Shown piece by piece: positions 43,218 through 52,874 of a stretch of 64,000 nt of DNA. The notes beneath the pieces are model-generated. The model made no database searches. It worked only from the letters and a program-made list of their open reading frames with translations, and had not been told where the DNA came from. The stretch covers positions 806,001-870,000 of the forward strand of contig JAPZRO010000004.1 of the NCBI GenBank assembly GCA_027531395.1, in the 5' to 3' direction. The position numbers and the translations under genes were made by a program. Origin of the DNA: Porphyrobacter sp. GTDB lineage: Bacteria; Pseudomonadota; Alphaproteobacteria; Sphingomonadales; Sphingomonadaceae. Numbering within the stretch: position 1 is the stretch's first letter; every line of letters begins with the position of its first letter.

Positions 43218-44626
43218 CAGAAGTGCAGCGCCCGCCCGTAGGCGTCGAGCACGCTTTCGTGCATCATCTCGCTGAGCGTGGGGTGCGGGAAGACGGTCTG
43301 CATCAGCTCGGCCTCGGTGGTCTCGAGCGTCTTGCCGACGGTGTAGCCCTGGATCAGCTCGGTCACTTCCGCGCCGACCATGTGCGCGCCCAGCAGTTCG
43401 CCGGTCTTCGCGTCGAACACAGTCTTGATGAAGCCCTCGGCCTCGCCCAGCGCGATCGCCTTGCCGTTGCCGATGAAGGGGAAGTTGCCGACCTTGACCT
43501 CGTAACCGGCGTCCCTCGCCTTGGCCTCGGTCAGGCCGACAGAGGCGATCTGCGGGTGGCAATAGGTGCAGCCCGGGATGTTGTTGCGGTTGAGCGGGTG
43601 CGGGTGGACTTCGGTGTTGCCCATCTCCTTGGCGATTGCCTCGGCGCAGGTCACGCCCTCATGGCTCGCCTTGTGCGCCAGCCACGGACCCGGGGTACAG
43701 TCGCCGATCGCCCACAGGCCCTTGGTCTTGGTCCGGCCATAGGGATCGATCTGGATGAAGCCGCGGTCCATCTCGGCCAGACCTTCGAGGCCAATGTTCT
43801 CGGTGTTCGGCACGATGCCGATGGCGACGATCACGTGGCTGAAGTCGCTGGTGGTGCTCGCGCCCGCCTTGTCCTTGATCGTGGCGGTGATACCCGTCTC
43901 ACTGACCTTGATCGCCTCGACCCCGGCGCCGGTCATGATGGTGATGCCCTGCTTCTTGAGGCTCTTTTCGAGGAAGCTCGAGACATCCGCGTCCTCGACC
44001 GGCACGATCCGGTCGAGCATCTCGACCACCGTCACCTCGGACCCGAGGTCGTTGTAGAAGCTGGCGAATTCGATGCCGATCGCGCCCGATCCGATCACCA
44101 GCAGCTTGCTCGGCAGTTCAGTCGGGGTCATGGCGTGGCGATAGGTCCACACCCGCTTGCCGTCGGCGGGCGCGAAGGGCAGATCGCGCGCGCGCGCTCC
44201 GGTGGCGACGATGATGTGCTTGGCGGTGAGGTGCTCTTCGCCCTTCTCGCCTTTCACCGTGAGGCTGTTCGCGCCGGTCAGGGTGCCACTGCCCATATGC
44301 ACGGTGATCTTGTTCTTCTTCATCAGGTGCCCGATGCCCTGATTGAGCTGCTTGGCCACCCCGCGGCTGCGCTTGACGATGGCGGCAAGGTCCGCCTCGA
44401 TACCTTTCGCGACGAGGCCGTAATCGCCCGCGTGCTGCATGTAGTGGAAGATCTCGGCCGAGCGCAGCATCGCCTTGGTCGGGATGCAGCCCCAGTTGAG
44501 GCAGATGCCGCCGAGGTTCTCGCGTTCGACGATGGCGGTCTTGAGCCCGAGCTGCGCGCAGCGGATCGCCGCGACATAGCCGCCGGGGCCGGAACCGAGC
44601 ACGATCACGTCATAATCATTTGCCAT
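43217..44626 (-). CDS. lpdA: dihydrolipoyl dehydrogenase (E3)
   Basis: 469 residues, FAD enzyme that reoxidises dihydrolipoamide with NAD. FAD motif GSGPGGYVAA near residue 11; redox disulfide C42/C47 in GGICLNWGCIPTKA; NAD motif VIGSGAIGIEFASFY; active-site histidine and glutamate in HPHPTLSEMMHE near the C-terminus. ATG at 44626 is favoured because AAGG lies about 8 bases upstream; 44635 is an alternative. It lies downstream of E2 (pdhC), serving the pyruvate dehydrogenase complex. Confidence 0.96.
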   Translation of the reverse strand: MANDYDVIVLGSGPGGYVAAIRCAQLGLKTAIVERENLGGICLNWGCIPTKAMLRSAEIFHYMQHAGDYGLVAKGIEADLAAIVKRSRGVAKQLNQGIGHLMKKNKITVHMGSGTLTGANSLTVKGEKGEEHLTAKHIIVATGARARDLPFAPADGKRVWTYRHAMTPTELPSKLLVIGSGAIGIEFASFYNDLGSEVTVVEMLDRIVPVEDADVSSFLEKSLKKQGITIMTGAGVEAIKVSETGITATIKDKAGASTTSDFSHVIVAIGIVPNTENIGLEGLAEMDRGFIQIDPYGRTKTKGLWAIGDCTPGPWLAHKASHEGVTCAEAIAKEMGNTEVHPHPLNRNNIPGCTYCHPQIASVGLTEAKARDAGYEVKVGNFPFIGNGKAIALGEAEGFIKTVFDAKTGELLGAHMVGAEVTELIQGYTVGKTLETTEAELMQTVFPHPTLSEMMHESVLDAYGRALHF

Positions 44627-45026
44627 TGCTGTCATCCTTGGGGAGGAGAAGGGTCGGATTGGCGGAGAGCGCCCGTGGGCGGCCGTCCTCGCCGATCAAC
44701 ACGAATTTGAAGGTGCCGCGCGCGACGGTCTGGGTCGCCTCCCCGTTGCGCTCGCGGGCGATGGCCTCGGCGGCGATGGTGAGCGAGGTGGTGCCGGTGG
44801 CGAGAACGTCGCAATAGACGGAGAGCTCGTCCCCCACCGCCATCGCGCCGGGAAAGGCGAAGTCGGTCGCCGAGACGACCACGGCCTTGCTCTGGCCCAC
44901 ACGGCTTGCGAGCGAGCCCGCACCCAGCGCCATCTGCGCCATCAGCCACCCGCCGAACACCCCGCCATAGGGGTTGGTGTCGGCGGGCATGGCGGTGACG
45001 CGGATCTGGGGGATGCGGTCGGTCAT
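44616..45026 (-). CDS. hotdog acyl-CoA thioesterase (YciA-type)
   Basis: 136 residues, single hotdog domain. NPYGGVFGGWLMAQMALGAG (about 18-37) contains the catalytic helix region seen in YciA and acyl-CoA thioesterases; VVSATDFAFPGAMAVGD follows. It should hydrolyse acyl-CoA thioesters. The preferred chain length is unknown. ATG at 45026; its end overlaps lpdA by 11 bases. Part of the pdhC-secreted protein-thioesterase-lpdA run. Confidence 0.88.
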   Translation of the reverse strand: MTDRIPQIRVTAMPADTNPYGGVFGGWLMAQMALGAGSLASRVGQSKAVVVSATDFAFPGAMAVGDELSVYCDVLATGTTSLTIAAEAIARERNGEATQTVARGTFKFVLIGEDGRPRALSANPTLLLPKDDSNGK

Positions 45027-45027
45027 G

Positions 45028-45441
45028 TCAGCCAGCCACCGGCTGCACTCTTGCAGCAAGAACCCAGCCCGAACGGCACGGACCGCGATAGACCTGCGGT
45101 GCGGGCACCGGGGAGGCGACGCCGCAATCGCCGAGGTCGCCGTCCGCTTCGGCCGGATAGACGATCCCGACCCATTCTGCCTTGGTGTCGCACAGCCACA
45201 CCTCGCGGCCCGCCGGCAGGCGGTCGAGCCGGTTGCGCCAGCCCTGCGTGCTGTTGAACACTTCGGCTGTTTCCGCGTCCGGCCCGACGATCACGCCGAT
45301 GGCACCGCAGGCATCGAGTTTCGGGCCATCCTTGCCGATCATCACGTCGGGGGCGGCGACATCCATCATGATCTGGGGCTGCGCCGGGCTCGCCAGAAGC
45401 AAGGCCGCCAGCACGCCCGGGAGCGCGCGGGCGCTCGTCAC
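45028..45441 (-). CDS. small secreted protein, unknown
   Basis: 137 residues. A signal peptide (about 1-20, ending SPAQPQ) exports it. The mature part contains four cysteines (near LDACG, WLCDTK, GDCGVAS and YRGPC), giving two likely disulfides, and short beta segments such as [17 protein letters not shown] that resemble a bacterial SH3-like fold. I cannot assign a family. GTG start at 45441 overlaps the pdhC stop as GTGA, so it is translationally coupled to the E2 gene; why a secreted protein sits there is unclear. Confidence 0.7.
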   Translation of the reverse strand: MTSARALPGVLAALLLASPAQPQIMMDVAAPDVMIGKDGPKLDACGAIGVIVGPDAETAEVFNSTQGWRNRLDRLPAGREVWLCDTKAEWVGIVYPAEADGDLGDCGVASPVPAPQVYRGPCRSGWVLAARVQPVAG

Positions 45442-46868
45442 ACCACCAGCCCCATCGGGTTTTCGACGAGGTTCTTGAGCGCTTCCATCAGCTGCGCGCC
45501 GTCCGCGCCGTCGATGGCGCGGTGGTCGAAGCTGCCGGTGGCGCTCATCACGGTGGCGGCGACGATCTGGCCGTCCTCGACCCACGGACGCTGCTCGCCC
45601 GCGCCGACCGCGAGGATCATCGCCTGGGGCGGGTTGATCACCGCGTCGAACTGCTTGGTGCCGAACATGCCGAGGTTGGAAAGGCTCGCCGTGCCGCCCT
45701 GGAATTCGTGCGGTTGCAGCTTGCCGTCCTTGGCCTTGTTCGCGAGCGTCTTCATCTCGGTGCTGATCTCGGCGAGGCCCTTGCGGCCTGCGTCGCGGAT
45801 GATCGGGGTGATGAGGCCCGAAGGCGCGGCCACCGCGACCGAGATGTCCTGCCGGGTGAATTGCAGCAGCGTGTCGCCCTGGAAGCTGACATTGCACTTG
45901 GGCACGCGCTGGAGCGCGCGGGCGAGCGCCTTGATCAGCAGATCATTGACCGAGAGCTTCACGCCGTCCGCTTCCAGCGACTTGTTGAGATCGCCCCGCA
46001 GCTTGAGCAGCGCGTCGAGGCGGATATCGACGGTGAGGTAGATATGCGGGATGGTCTGCTTGGCCTCGGTGAGACGGCGGGCGATGACCTTGCGGACATT
46101 GTTGAGCTTCTGCACCTCGTAAGGCGCATCGAGATCGCCGCCGAGGCTGGGGACGGCCACCGGCGCAGGAGCGGCGGCAGGCGCAGCCGGTGCGGGCGCG
46201 GGAGCCGCAGCAGCGGGCGCCGGGGCCGCAGCGCCCGGGGTGAAGGCCTCGACGTCGTCCTTGACGATCCGGCCATTGGGGCCGGTGCCCTTGACCAGAG
46301 CGAGATCGATCCCCTTGTCGGCCGCGATCCGCTTGGCGAGCGGCGAGGCGATGACGCGCGCGCCCGAGGCTGCCGTAGCAGGCGCGGCGGCGGGGGCCGG
46401 GGCCGGAGCCGCCGGGGCTGCGACAACCGCGCCGCCGCCCTTGAGGATCGCGGCCTCGACATCTTCCTTGGTGATCTTGCCCTTGGGGCCGGTGCCGGTG
46501 ACGCTGGCGAGATCGATGCCGTTCACTTCGGCGAGCTTCCTCGCGGTCGGGGTCGCGGCGGGGCCATCAGCGGCCGGTGCGGCGGCAGGCGCCGGAGCGG
46601 GAGCGGGAGCGGGCGCAGCCTCCTCACCCTCCACGGCAAGCCGCGCGATCACCGCGCCGACCTTCACGCCCTCGGTCCCTTCGGCGATCAGGATCTCGGC
46701 GATCACGCCTTCATCGACCGCTTCGAACTCCATCGTCGCCTTGTCGGTCTCGATCTCGGCCATCACGTCGCCCGAGGCAACCGTATCGCCAACCTTGACC
46801 AGCCAGCGCGCCAGCGTGCCTTCTTCCATGGTGGGCGACAAAGCCGGCATCTTGATGTCGAGGGCCAT
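45438..46868 (-). CDS. pdhC: pyruvate dehydrogenase E2 (dihydrolipoyl acetyltransferase)
   Basis: 476 residues, the core of the pyruvate dehydrogenase complex. Lipoyl domain 1-80 with K43 in [11 protein letters not shown]; first peripheral-subunit-binding domain about 105-142 ([15 protein letters not shown] ... [12 protein letters not shown]); second about 172-210 ([16 protein letters not shown] ... [12 protein letters not shown]); catalytic domain about 240-476 with [10 protein letters not shown] near the end carrying the active histidine. Ala/Pro-rich linkers separate the parts. Two subunit-binding domains is unusual; one is normal. ATG at 46868. lpdA (E3) lies downstream. Confidence 0.95.
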   Translation of the reverse strand: MALDIKMPALSPTMEEGTLARWLVKVGDTVASGDVMAEIETDKATMEFEAVDEGVIAEILIAEGTEGVKVGAVIARLAVEGEEAAPAPAPAPAPAAAPAADGPAATPTARKLAEVNGIDLASVTGTGPKGKITKEDVEAAILKGGGAVVAAPAAPAPAPAAAPATAASGARVIASPLAKRIAADKGIDLALVKGTGPNGRIVKDDVEAFTPGAAAPAPAAAAPAPAPAAPAAAPAPVAVPSLGGDLDAPYEVQKLNNVRKVIARRLTEAKQTIPHIYLTVDIRLDALLKLRGDLNKSLEADGVKLSVNDLLIKALARALQRVPKCNVSFQGDTLLQFTRQDISVAVAAPSGLITPIIRDAGRKGLAEISTEMKTLANKAKDGKLQPHEFQGGTASLSNLGMFGTKQFDAVINPPQAMILAVGAGEQRPWVEDGQIVAATVMSATGSFDHRAIDGADGAQLMEALKNLVENPMGLVV

Positions 46869-47016
46869 GATCCGCTGAAACTCCCTTATCGATCCTTGCC
46901 CATCCCTCTGGCCAATTCCCTTACGTCGGGCAAGGCCCAACAATGCCGGATTGCGGCGAGGACTTGCCAATCCATACGAATGCATTGATACCTCGCCACC
47001 AACGGGGCCACAGAAC

Positions 47017-47469
47017 ATGCGCACATTTCTGGTCATCATCGACGAGAGCGAAGAGGCGACCGCCGCCCTGCGCTATGCCGCGCGGCGTGCGGCCAATGTC
47101 GGCGGGGCGGTGCATCTGCTGGCGCTGGTGCCGCAGCAGAACTTCTCGGCCTTCGGCGCGGTGCAGGCGACGATCGAGGCCGAGGCGCGCGACCGGGCCG
47201 AGATGCTGGCGCATGGCGTCGCGGGCAACCTGCTCGCCGAAAGCGGCATCATGCCCACCATCTCGGTCAAGATCGGCCAGAGCCAGCGGATCGTCAGCGA
47301 GTTCCTCGCCGAACACAAGGAAGTCGCCGCGCTGGTGCTGGGCGCGGCGCGGGGCAGTGCCCCCGGCCCGCTGGTGACGCACTTCTCGGCCGCAGCGGGC
47401 ACCCTGCCCTGCCCGCTCTACATCGTTCCGGGCGACTACGACGAAATGAAGAGCGACCACCTCGCCTGA
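47017..47469 (+). CDS. universal stress protein (UspA family)
   Basis: 150 residues. The UspA fold shows the start [20 protein letters not shown], with the acidic residue expected near the nucleotide pocket, and a later [18 protein letters not shown], close to the ATP-binding G-2x-G-9x-G pattern. Likely ATP-binding stress protein. The ATG at 47017 is the first that gives the family N-terminus; an in-frame ATG 66 bases upstream would add an unrelated segment. It is divergent from pdhC and ends near rnr. Confidence 0.9.
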   Translation: MRTFLVIIDESEEATAALRYAARRAANVGGAVHLLALVPQQNFSAFGAVQATIEAEARDRAEMLAHGVAGNLLAESGIMPTISVKIGQSQRIVSEFLAEHKEVAALVLGAARGSAPGPLVTHFSAAAGTLPCPLYIVPGDYDEMKSDHLA

Positions 47470-47485
47470 TTGAGGCGGGGCTGCG

Positions 47486-49771
47486 CTATTTCTTGCGCCC
47501 CTGATGGCGGATGTTGCCCGGCCGTCCGCGCTGACCGACCATGAACTTGCCCGCCTTCTTCGGCCCGCGCCCACGATCCTGCGGACGCGTGCCGCGCGGC
47601 TCGATCACGCCGGCCTGTTGATCGGGCAGCACGAACTTGAGCGCACCCGTTAGCGGGTTGGCCTCGGCCAGACGCAGCTTGAGCCGGTCACCGCTGGCGT
47701 AGGTGGTGCCGCTGTCACTGCCCACCAGCGCCTGTGCCGCCTCATCATGGCGGAAATATTCACCCCCGAGGGTCGAGATCGGGACCAGCCCATCGCCGCC
47801 GAGCCCGACGATGGTGGCGAAGAAGCCGAAGGCCTGTACCCCGGTGATGCGGGTGTCGAACACCTCGCCCACCCGCGCGGAGAGCCACGCCGCGACATAG
47901 CGGTCAATGGTATCGCGCTCGGCCTCCATCGCGCGGCGCTCGGTCTGGCTGATCGCGTCGGAGACCTGTTGCAGGCTCGCGCGGTCGCGGTCCGACAGGC
48001 CGGAGGTGGCGGGGATCGACCCCGGCGGTGCGGGCTGTTCGAGCTTGTAGGCATCGACCAGCGCTCGGTGGACCAGCAGGTCGGAATAGCGGCGGATCGG
48101 TGAAGTGAAGTGGGCATAGGAGCCGAGGCTCAGCCCGAAGTGCCCGGCATTGGCGGGGCCGTAATAGGCTTGGGTCTGGCTGCGCAGCACCGCCTCCATC
48201 ACCAGCGCCTTCTCGGCCTCGTCGGAAATGTCCTTGAGCATCCGGTTGAACAGACCCGGCGTCACCACCTGCCCCAGCGCCAGCTTCTTGCCCATGGTGG
48301 CGAGGTAATCGCGCAGGGCAATCAGCTTCTCGCGGCTCGGCGGTTCGTGGATGCGGTAGACCACCGGCGCGGTCTTGGCCTCCAGCGCCTTGGCCGCCGC
48401 GACATTGGCCGCGATCATGAAATCCTCGACCACGCGGTGCGCATCGAGCCGCTCGCGGATGGCGATTTCGGTGATCTGGCCCTTCTCGTTCAGCACCACG
48501 CGGCGCTCGGGCAGTTCGAGTTCCAGCGGATCGCGGGCATGCCGCGCGGCGGCAAGCGCCTTCCATGCGGCCCAGAGGTTGGCGAGAAATTCCGGCGGAT
48601 TGCCCGCGTCGACCGCCTTCTGCGCGTCCTCATAGGCGATGTTGTGCGCGATCCGCACCAGCGCGCGGGTGAAGCGGAAACTCGACACCTTGCCGTCGGC
48701 GTTGATGTGCAGATGGCAGGCCATGGCCGCGCGGTCCTGGCCCTCTTTCAGCGAGCAGACGTCGGCGCTGAGCACCTCGGGCAGCATCGGCACCACGCGG
48801 TCGGGGAAATAGACCGAATTGCCGCGCTTGCGCGCCTCGCGGTCGAGCGCCGAGCCAGGGCGGACGTAGAAGCTGACGTCGGCAATCGCCACAAGCGCGT
48901 TGAACCCGCCCTGCCCGTCGGGCTCGGCCCAGATCGCGTCATCGTGATCGCGCGCGTCGGCCGGGTCGATCGCGACGATCGGCAGGTGCCGCAGGTCCTC
49001 GCGCGCCTTCTCCGACAGCTTGAGCTTGGCGGCGCGCGGGGCCTCTTCCAGCACCTCGTCGGGAAAGATGTGCGGGATGCCGTGCTTGGCGATGGCGATC
49101 AGACTGAAGCTGCGCGGGGCGAGCGGATCGCCCACTACCTCGACCACCTTCACGCCCGCGCGCTCGGAGCGCCCTACCCTTTCGGCGATCACCAGCTGAC
49201 CCGCCTCGGCCTCGCCGCGATCGGCAATCGGAGCGGACTGGCGCACGCGCTTGTCGACCGGCGCGAGCCAGGCCTTGCCGGTCTTGTCGATCTCGACGAT
49301 CCCCATCAGCCCCTCGGTGCGCGCGGGGAGCTTCTTCATCGGATGGGCGATCCAGCCCCGCTCGGTTTCCTCGGTGCGGGCAAGGATGCGGTCCCCGCGC
49401 TTGAGCGCCGGAGGGCGTTTCGCCCCGCGAACCTTGGGCTCGCGCACGATTAGGCGCGGCGGCTTGCCGGGGGCTTCGGGGTCCCAGTTGTCGGGCTCGG
49501 CGATCAGATCGCCCTCATCGACATCGACGATCCGGAGCGTCGTGACCTTGGGCACCCCGCCCATCCTATGGAAGGCCGACTTCGAGCCGTCGATCAGGCC
49601 TTCCTCGGCCATGTCCTTGAGCAGGGCCTTGAGCTTGATCTTCTCCTGCCCCTTGAGCCCGAAGGCCTTGGCGATCTCGCGCTTGCCGGCGGGAATGTCA
49701 GAGGACTGGATGAAGTCGAGCACCTGCTGGCGCGTCGGCATTCCTTGGGGGAGCTTGGGGGGGTTGGGCAT
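47486..49771 (-). CDS. rnr: ribonuclease R
   Basis: 761 residues, processive 3'-5' exoribonuclease that degrades structured RNA. An N-terminal winged helix (about 11-70), cold-shock-type domains, and the RNB catalytic domain starting near 270 with the metal-binding DPADARDHDDAIW. A C-terminal S1 domain is near 645-725 and a Lys/Arg-rich tail ends the protein. ATG at 49771. Convergent with the uspA gene. RNase R works with helicases in RNA turnover and trans-translation. Confidence 0.96.
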   Translation of the reverse strand: MPNPPKLPQGMPTRQQVLDFIQSSDIPAGKREIAKAFGLKGQEKIKLKALLKDMAEEGLIDGSKSAFHRMGGVPKVTTLRIVDVDEGDLIAEPDNWDPEAPGKPPRLIVREPKVRGAKRPPALKRGDRILARTEETERGWIAHPMKKLPARTEGLMGIVEIDKTGKAWLAPVDKRVRQSAPIADRGEAEAGQLVIAERVGRSERAGVKVVEVVGDPLAPRSFSLIAIAKHGIPHIFPDEVLEEAPRAAKLKLSEKAREDLRHLPIVAIDPADARDHDDAIWAEPDGQGGFNALVAIADVSFYVRPGSALDREARKRGNSVYFPDRVVPMLPEVLSADVCSLKEGQDRAAMACHLHINADGKVSSFRFTRALVRIAHNIAYEDAQKAVDAGNPPEFLANLWAAWKALAAARHARDPLELELPERRVVLNEKGQITEIAIRERLDAHRVVEDFMIAANVAAAKALEAKTAPVVYRIHEPPSREKLIALRDYLATMGKKLALGQVVTPGLFNRMLKDISDEAEKALVMEAVLRSQTQAYYGPANAGHFGLSLGSYAHFTSPIRRYSDLLVHRALVDAYKLEQPAPPGSIPATSGLSDRDRASLQQVSDAISQTERRAMEAERDTIDRYVAAWLSARVGEVFDTRITGVQAFGFFATIVGLGGDGLVPISTLGGEYFRHDEAAQALVGSDSGTTYASGDRLKLRLAEANPLTGALKFVLPDQQAGVIEPRGTRPQDRGRGPKKAGKFMVGQRGRPGNIRHQGRKK

Positions 49772-49790
49772 GGGTTAGCCCTATTCCCCC

Positions 49791-49862
49791 AGCCCGTTCG
49801 TGTCGAGCATAGTCGAGACACCTGGCGCCGAGGCCTCTCGACTTCGCTCGAGGCGAACGGCT
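49791..49862. repeat. REP-type inverted repeat
   Basis: An intergenic palindromic element. The ends AGCCCGTTCG (49791-49800) and CGAACGGCT (about 49854-49862) are complementary with a one-base bulge; inside are two smaller dyads with TCGA cores, around TGTCGAGCATAGTCGAGACA and CTCTCGACTTCGCTCGAG. It lies between rnr and the M28 peptidase gene on the minus strand. Same outer arms as the element at 61031-61123. This is the REP/BIME style typical of sphingomonads. Confidence 0.7.
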
Positions 49863-51248
49863 CTATTCCTTCGCCACAGGCTCGAACGCACCGCCAGGAA
49901 CCGCGCTTGCAACCGGCGAGCAATACATGCCCGCGCAGGCCGCCACGCCGAACATCCAGTCGTCGCCGCGCAGTTTCTTGACGTGGGTGAAGGTGCGCGC
50001 GTTTGCGACAGCTGCCGCGTTGTCAGCCTGCGAGCCGTCGATATAGACCAGCGTCAGATCCTTGCGCCACGCCGGCTCATCGGTCGCGCGAGTAACCACC
50101 GAATAGACCGCCGCCCCGTCCACCGCATTCCACTTGATCTCGGTATCCGTCCGCACCGCCGCATCGACCGTGACCTTGGGCGGCATCGGCGCGCGGGCGA
50201 GCGCGTCGAGCGCACGCACGTTGAGCCTCGTCACCCCGGCGAGATAGGCGAAGTCCATTTCCTCGATGGTGTCACCGTAGAACACCCCGTCCTCGGTGCG
50301 CAGGTCCTGATGCTGGTGGTCGTAGTCCTCCACCCCGACGGTGAAGCGGATTGCGGGGAAGCCCTTCTGGAGGAACGGCACCTGATCCCCGCCCCGGCCC
50401 ATGCGGTCGGTGCGCCAGATCTGGCGGACCTGCATCTCCTCGGGGTGCTTTTCCGCCAGCCCCGCCACCCAGCGCGACAGATTGCGCGAGGGCGTGTCGT
50501 TCTCGCCCCCGAACCGCGTCTGCGCGGCGCGCAGGGCCTCGGTGAGATCGGCGCGCGGGCCTTCGGAGAAGACGCGGACGACCTTGGGCTCGCAATAGCC
50601 ATCCTTGCCGCAGGAATTGCCGACGATGTCGTTGTTGAGGACCGCCTTGACGGTGAAGCCCTGTGCTGCGGCCCAGTCGGCGAGGATGCGCCCGCCGAAC
50701 AGGCCCTGTTCCTCGCCCGAAAGCAGGGCGTAGATGATGGTCGAGGGGTATTTGGTGCCCGAAAGCGTGCGTGCGGCCTCCAGCACCAGCGCGGTGCCCG
50801 AAGCATCGTCATTCGCCCCCGGAGCGTCCGAGGTGAAGTCGAGCGGATCGGAGACGCGGCTGTCGATGTGGCCCTGCACGATCACCACCTCGTTCGGGCG
50901 TTCGGAGCCGCGCTGTATCGCGACCGCGTTGCGCACCAGCGTCGCGGTCGGAATGCGGCGGCCATCGGGCTGGATCACCTCGCCCACCGGGAGCACCTCA
51001 AGGCAACCGCCGCACTTCGCCCCGATGCGCCGGAACTCTTCGAGCCCCCAATCGACTGCCGCGCCGATCCCGCGCTTGGGATCGGTTTGCGAGGACAGCG
51101 TGTGGCGCGTGCCGAAGCTGACGAGCTTCTCGACATCGGCCTTGAGGCGCTGCTGCGAGACCTCGTCGGCAGGGTGGGGAGCCGAAGGTTCTTGGGCAGC
51201 AAGCGGGGCGGCCACGAGGGCGGCGAGCAGAAGGGCGCGATTGATCAT
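49863..51248 (-). CDS. M28-family metallopeptidase, exported
   Basis: 461 residues. Signal peptide (about 1-18). The zinc ligands appear as VIVQGHIDS, PGANDDASGT and LLSGEEQGLFGG, the M28 aminopeptidase pattern, with the later HQHQDL segment supplying the remaining ligand. The C-terminal 100 residues (from about 360) are beta-rich, like a fibronectin-type domain. It is probably a periplasmic aminopeptidase or glutaminyl cyclase-like enzyme. ATG at 51248. Upstream of rnr with a REP element between. Confidence 0.9.
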   Translation of the reverse strand: MINRALLLAALVAAPLAAQEPSAPHPADEVSQQRLKADVEKLVSFGTRHTLSSQTDPKRGIGAAVDWGLEEFRRIGAKCGGCLEVLPVGEVIQPDGRRIPTATLVRNAVAIQRGSERPNEVVIVQGHIDSRVSDPLDFTSDAPGANDDASGTALVLEAARTLSGTKYPSTIIYALLSGEEQGLFGGRILADWAAAQGFTVKAVLNNDIVGNSCGKDGYCEPKVVRVFSEGPRADLTEALRAAQTRFGGENDTPSRNLSRWVAGLAEKHPEEMQVRQIWRTDRMGRGGDQVPFLQKGFPAIRFTVGVEDYDHQHQDLRTEDGVFYGDTIEEMDFAYLAGVTRLNVRALDALARAPMPPKVTVDAAVRTDTEIKWNAVDGAAVYSVVTRATDEPAWRKDLTLVYIDGSQADNAAAVANARTFTHVKKLRGDDWMFGVAACAGMYCSPVASAVPGGAFEPVAKE

Positions 51249-51285
51249 GCGCCCTGTCTGCCCTCCCCGCTGCGGCGGCGCAAGA

Positions 51286-52830
51286 CTAGTAGGCGCGCGC
51301 GACCAGAATCCGCTCGCTGGCGGGTGCGCCGGTGAAGATGCAGGTGCCCGTGGCAGCCTCGCCGCCGCGCGGCACGTTGCGGATGGTGAGTTTCACTGCC
51401 TTCAGTTTCTCGACCACCGCTTCGAGCGCCGCGCCGGTGGGCTTGGCCCATTCGACCTCGACCCAGCCCGGGTATTTGCCGCCCTTCTCGAAATGATCGA
51501 CCACTGCCTGCCAATCGGTGACGCCGCGGGTGATGTTCGCATCGCGGCGGGCGCGGGCTTCCTCGAACAGCGCGCGCTGGATTTCTTCGAGCAGCGCGCC
51601 GGCCGATGCCGCGAATTCCTCGCGGGGGACGAACTGCATCGCGGGCTTGCCGTTGGCGAGGTTCCACAGCGCATCGCGGCGCAGCACCGCGACCTTGCCT
51701 TCGGCCATGTCGCGCGGGCCGACTTCGAGGATCACCGGCGCGCCCTTGCGCACCCAGTCCCAGCGCTTGGCGGCGGCCTTGCCGGGCGACTTGTCGAGCA
51801 GCACGCGCAGCTTCTCGCCGAGCGCGGTCTGGCCAGCGAGCATCGCGCGCACCTCCTCGCAATAGGCGATGAGGTCGGCATCTTCCGGAGCCTCGCGCAG
51901 CATCGGGATGATGATGATCTGCTGCGGCGCGATGGCGGGCGGCACGCGCAGCCCGTCATCATCGCCGTGGGTCATGATCACCCCGCCGATGAGACGCGTC
52001 GAGACGCCCCAGCTGGTGGTGTGGCAATATTGCTGGCTGCCCTCGCGGTCCTGATACTGGATGCCCGCCGCATGGGCGAAATTGGTGCCGAGATAGTGGC
52101 TGGTGCCGGCTTGCAGCGCCTTGCCGTCCTGCATCATCGCTTCGATCGACCAGGTCTCGACCGCGCCGGGGAAGCGTTCGTTCTCGGGCTTCTCGCCGGC
52201 GATCACGGGGAGCGCGAGGTCATCCTCGGCACAGGCGCGATACATTTCCAGCGCACGGTGGGTTTCGGCGAGCGCATCCTCGCGGTTCTCGTGCGCGGTG
52301 TGGCCTTCCTGCCAGAGGAATTCGCTGGTGCGCAGGAACATCCGCGTGCGCATCTCCCAGCGCACAACGTTGGCCCACTGGTTGGTGAGCAGCGGCAGAT
52401 CGCGCCACGACTGCACCCAGCGCGCCATGGCATCGCCGATGATCGTTTCCGAGGTCGGGCGCACCACCAGCGGTTCTTCGAGCTTGGCGGCGGGATCGGG
52501 GATCAGCCCGCCCTTGCCATCGGAGATAAGGCGGTGGTGGGTGACGACCGCCATTTCCTTGGCGAAACCCTCGACGTGCTCGGCCTCGCGGGTGAAATTG
52601 GCGAGCGGGATGAACAGCGGGAAGTAGCAGTTCTGCACGCCAGCGGCCTTGATCCGGTCATCCATCAGGCGCTGGATGCGTTCCCAGATGCCGTAGCCCC
52701 ACGGCTTGATCACCATGCAGCCGCGCACGCCCGATTCCTCGGCTAGGTCGGCGGCGCTGATGACTTCCTGGTACCACTTGGCGAAGTCGTCTTCGCGCTT
52801 GACGGTGAGCGCGTGGCGGATGTTGGACAC
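51286..52830 (-). CDS. proS: prolyl-tRNA synthetase, archaeal/eukaryal type
   Basis: 514 residues, class II synthetase. Motif 2 region RWEMRTRMFLRTSEFLWQEG near residue 158 and motif 3-type region around STRLIGGVIM. The N-terminus and the C-terminal end VARAY (Tyr terminus) follow the archaeal/eukaryal ProRS pattern rather than the bacterial one with a large editing insertion. It charges tRNA-Pro. ATG at 52830. Between the M28 gene and phaR, without obvious coupling. Confidence 0.93.
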   Translation of the reverse strand: MSNIRHALTVKREDDFAKWYQEVISAADLAEESGVRGCMVIKPWGYGIWERIQRLMDDRIKAAGVQNCYFPLFIPLANFTREAEHVEGFAKEMAVVTHHRLISDGKGGLIPDPAAKLEEPLVVRPTSETIIGDAMARWVQSWRDLPLLTNQWANVVRWEMRTRMFLRTSEFLWQEGHTAHENREDALAETHRALEMYRACAEDDLALPVIAGEKPENERFPGAVETWSIEAMMQDGKALQAGTSHYLGTNFAHAAGIQYQDREGSQQYCHTTSWGVSTRLIGGVIMTHGDDDGLRVPPAIAPQQIIIIPMLREAPEDADLIAYCEEVRAMLAGQTALGEKLRVLLDKSPGKAAAKRWDWVRKGAPVILEVGPRDMAEGKVAVLRRDALWNLANGKPAMQFVPREEFAASAGALLEEIQRALFEEARARRDANITRGVTDWQAVVDHFEKGGKYPGWVEVEWAKPTGAALEAVVEKLKAVKLTIRNVPRGGEAATGTCIFTGAPASERILVARAY

Positions 52831-52874
52831 GAAGCTGGTTCCCGAATGAGTGAAAGCGGCGCGCCCTATCGGCG

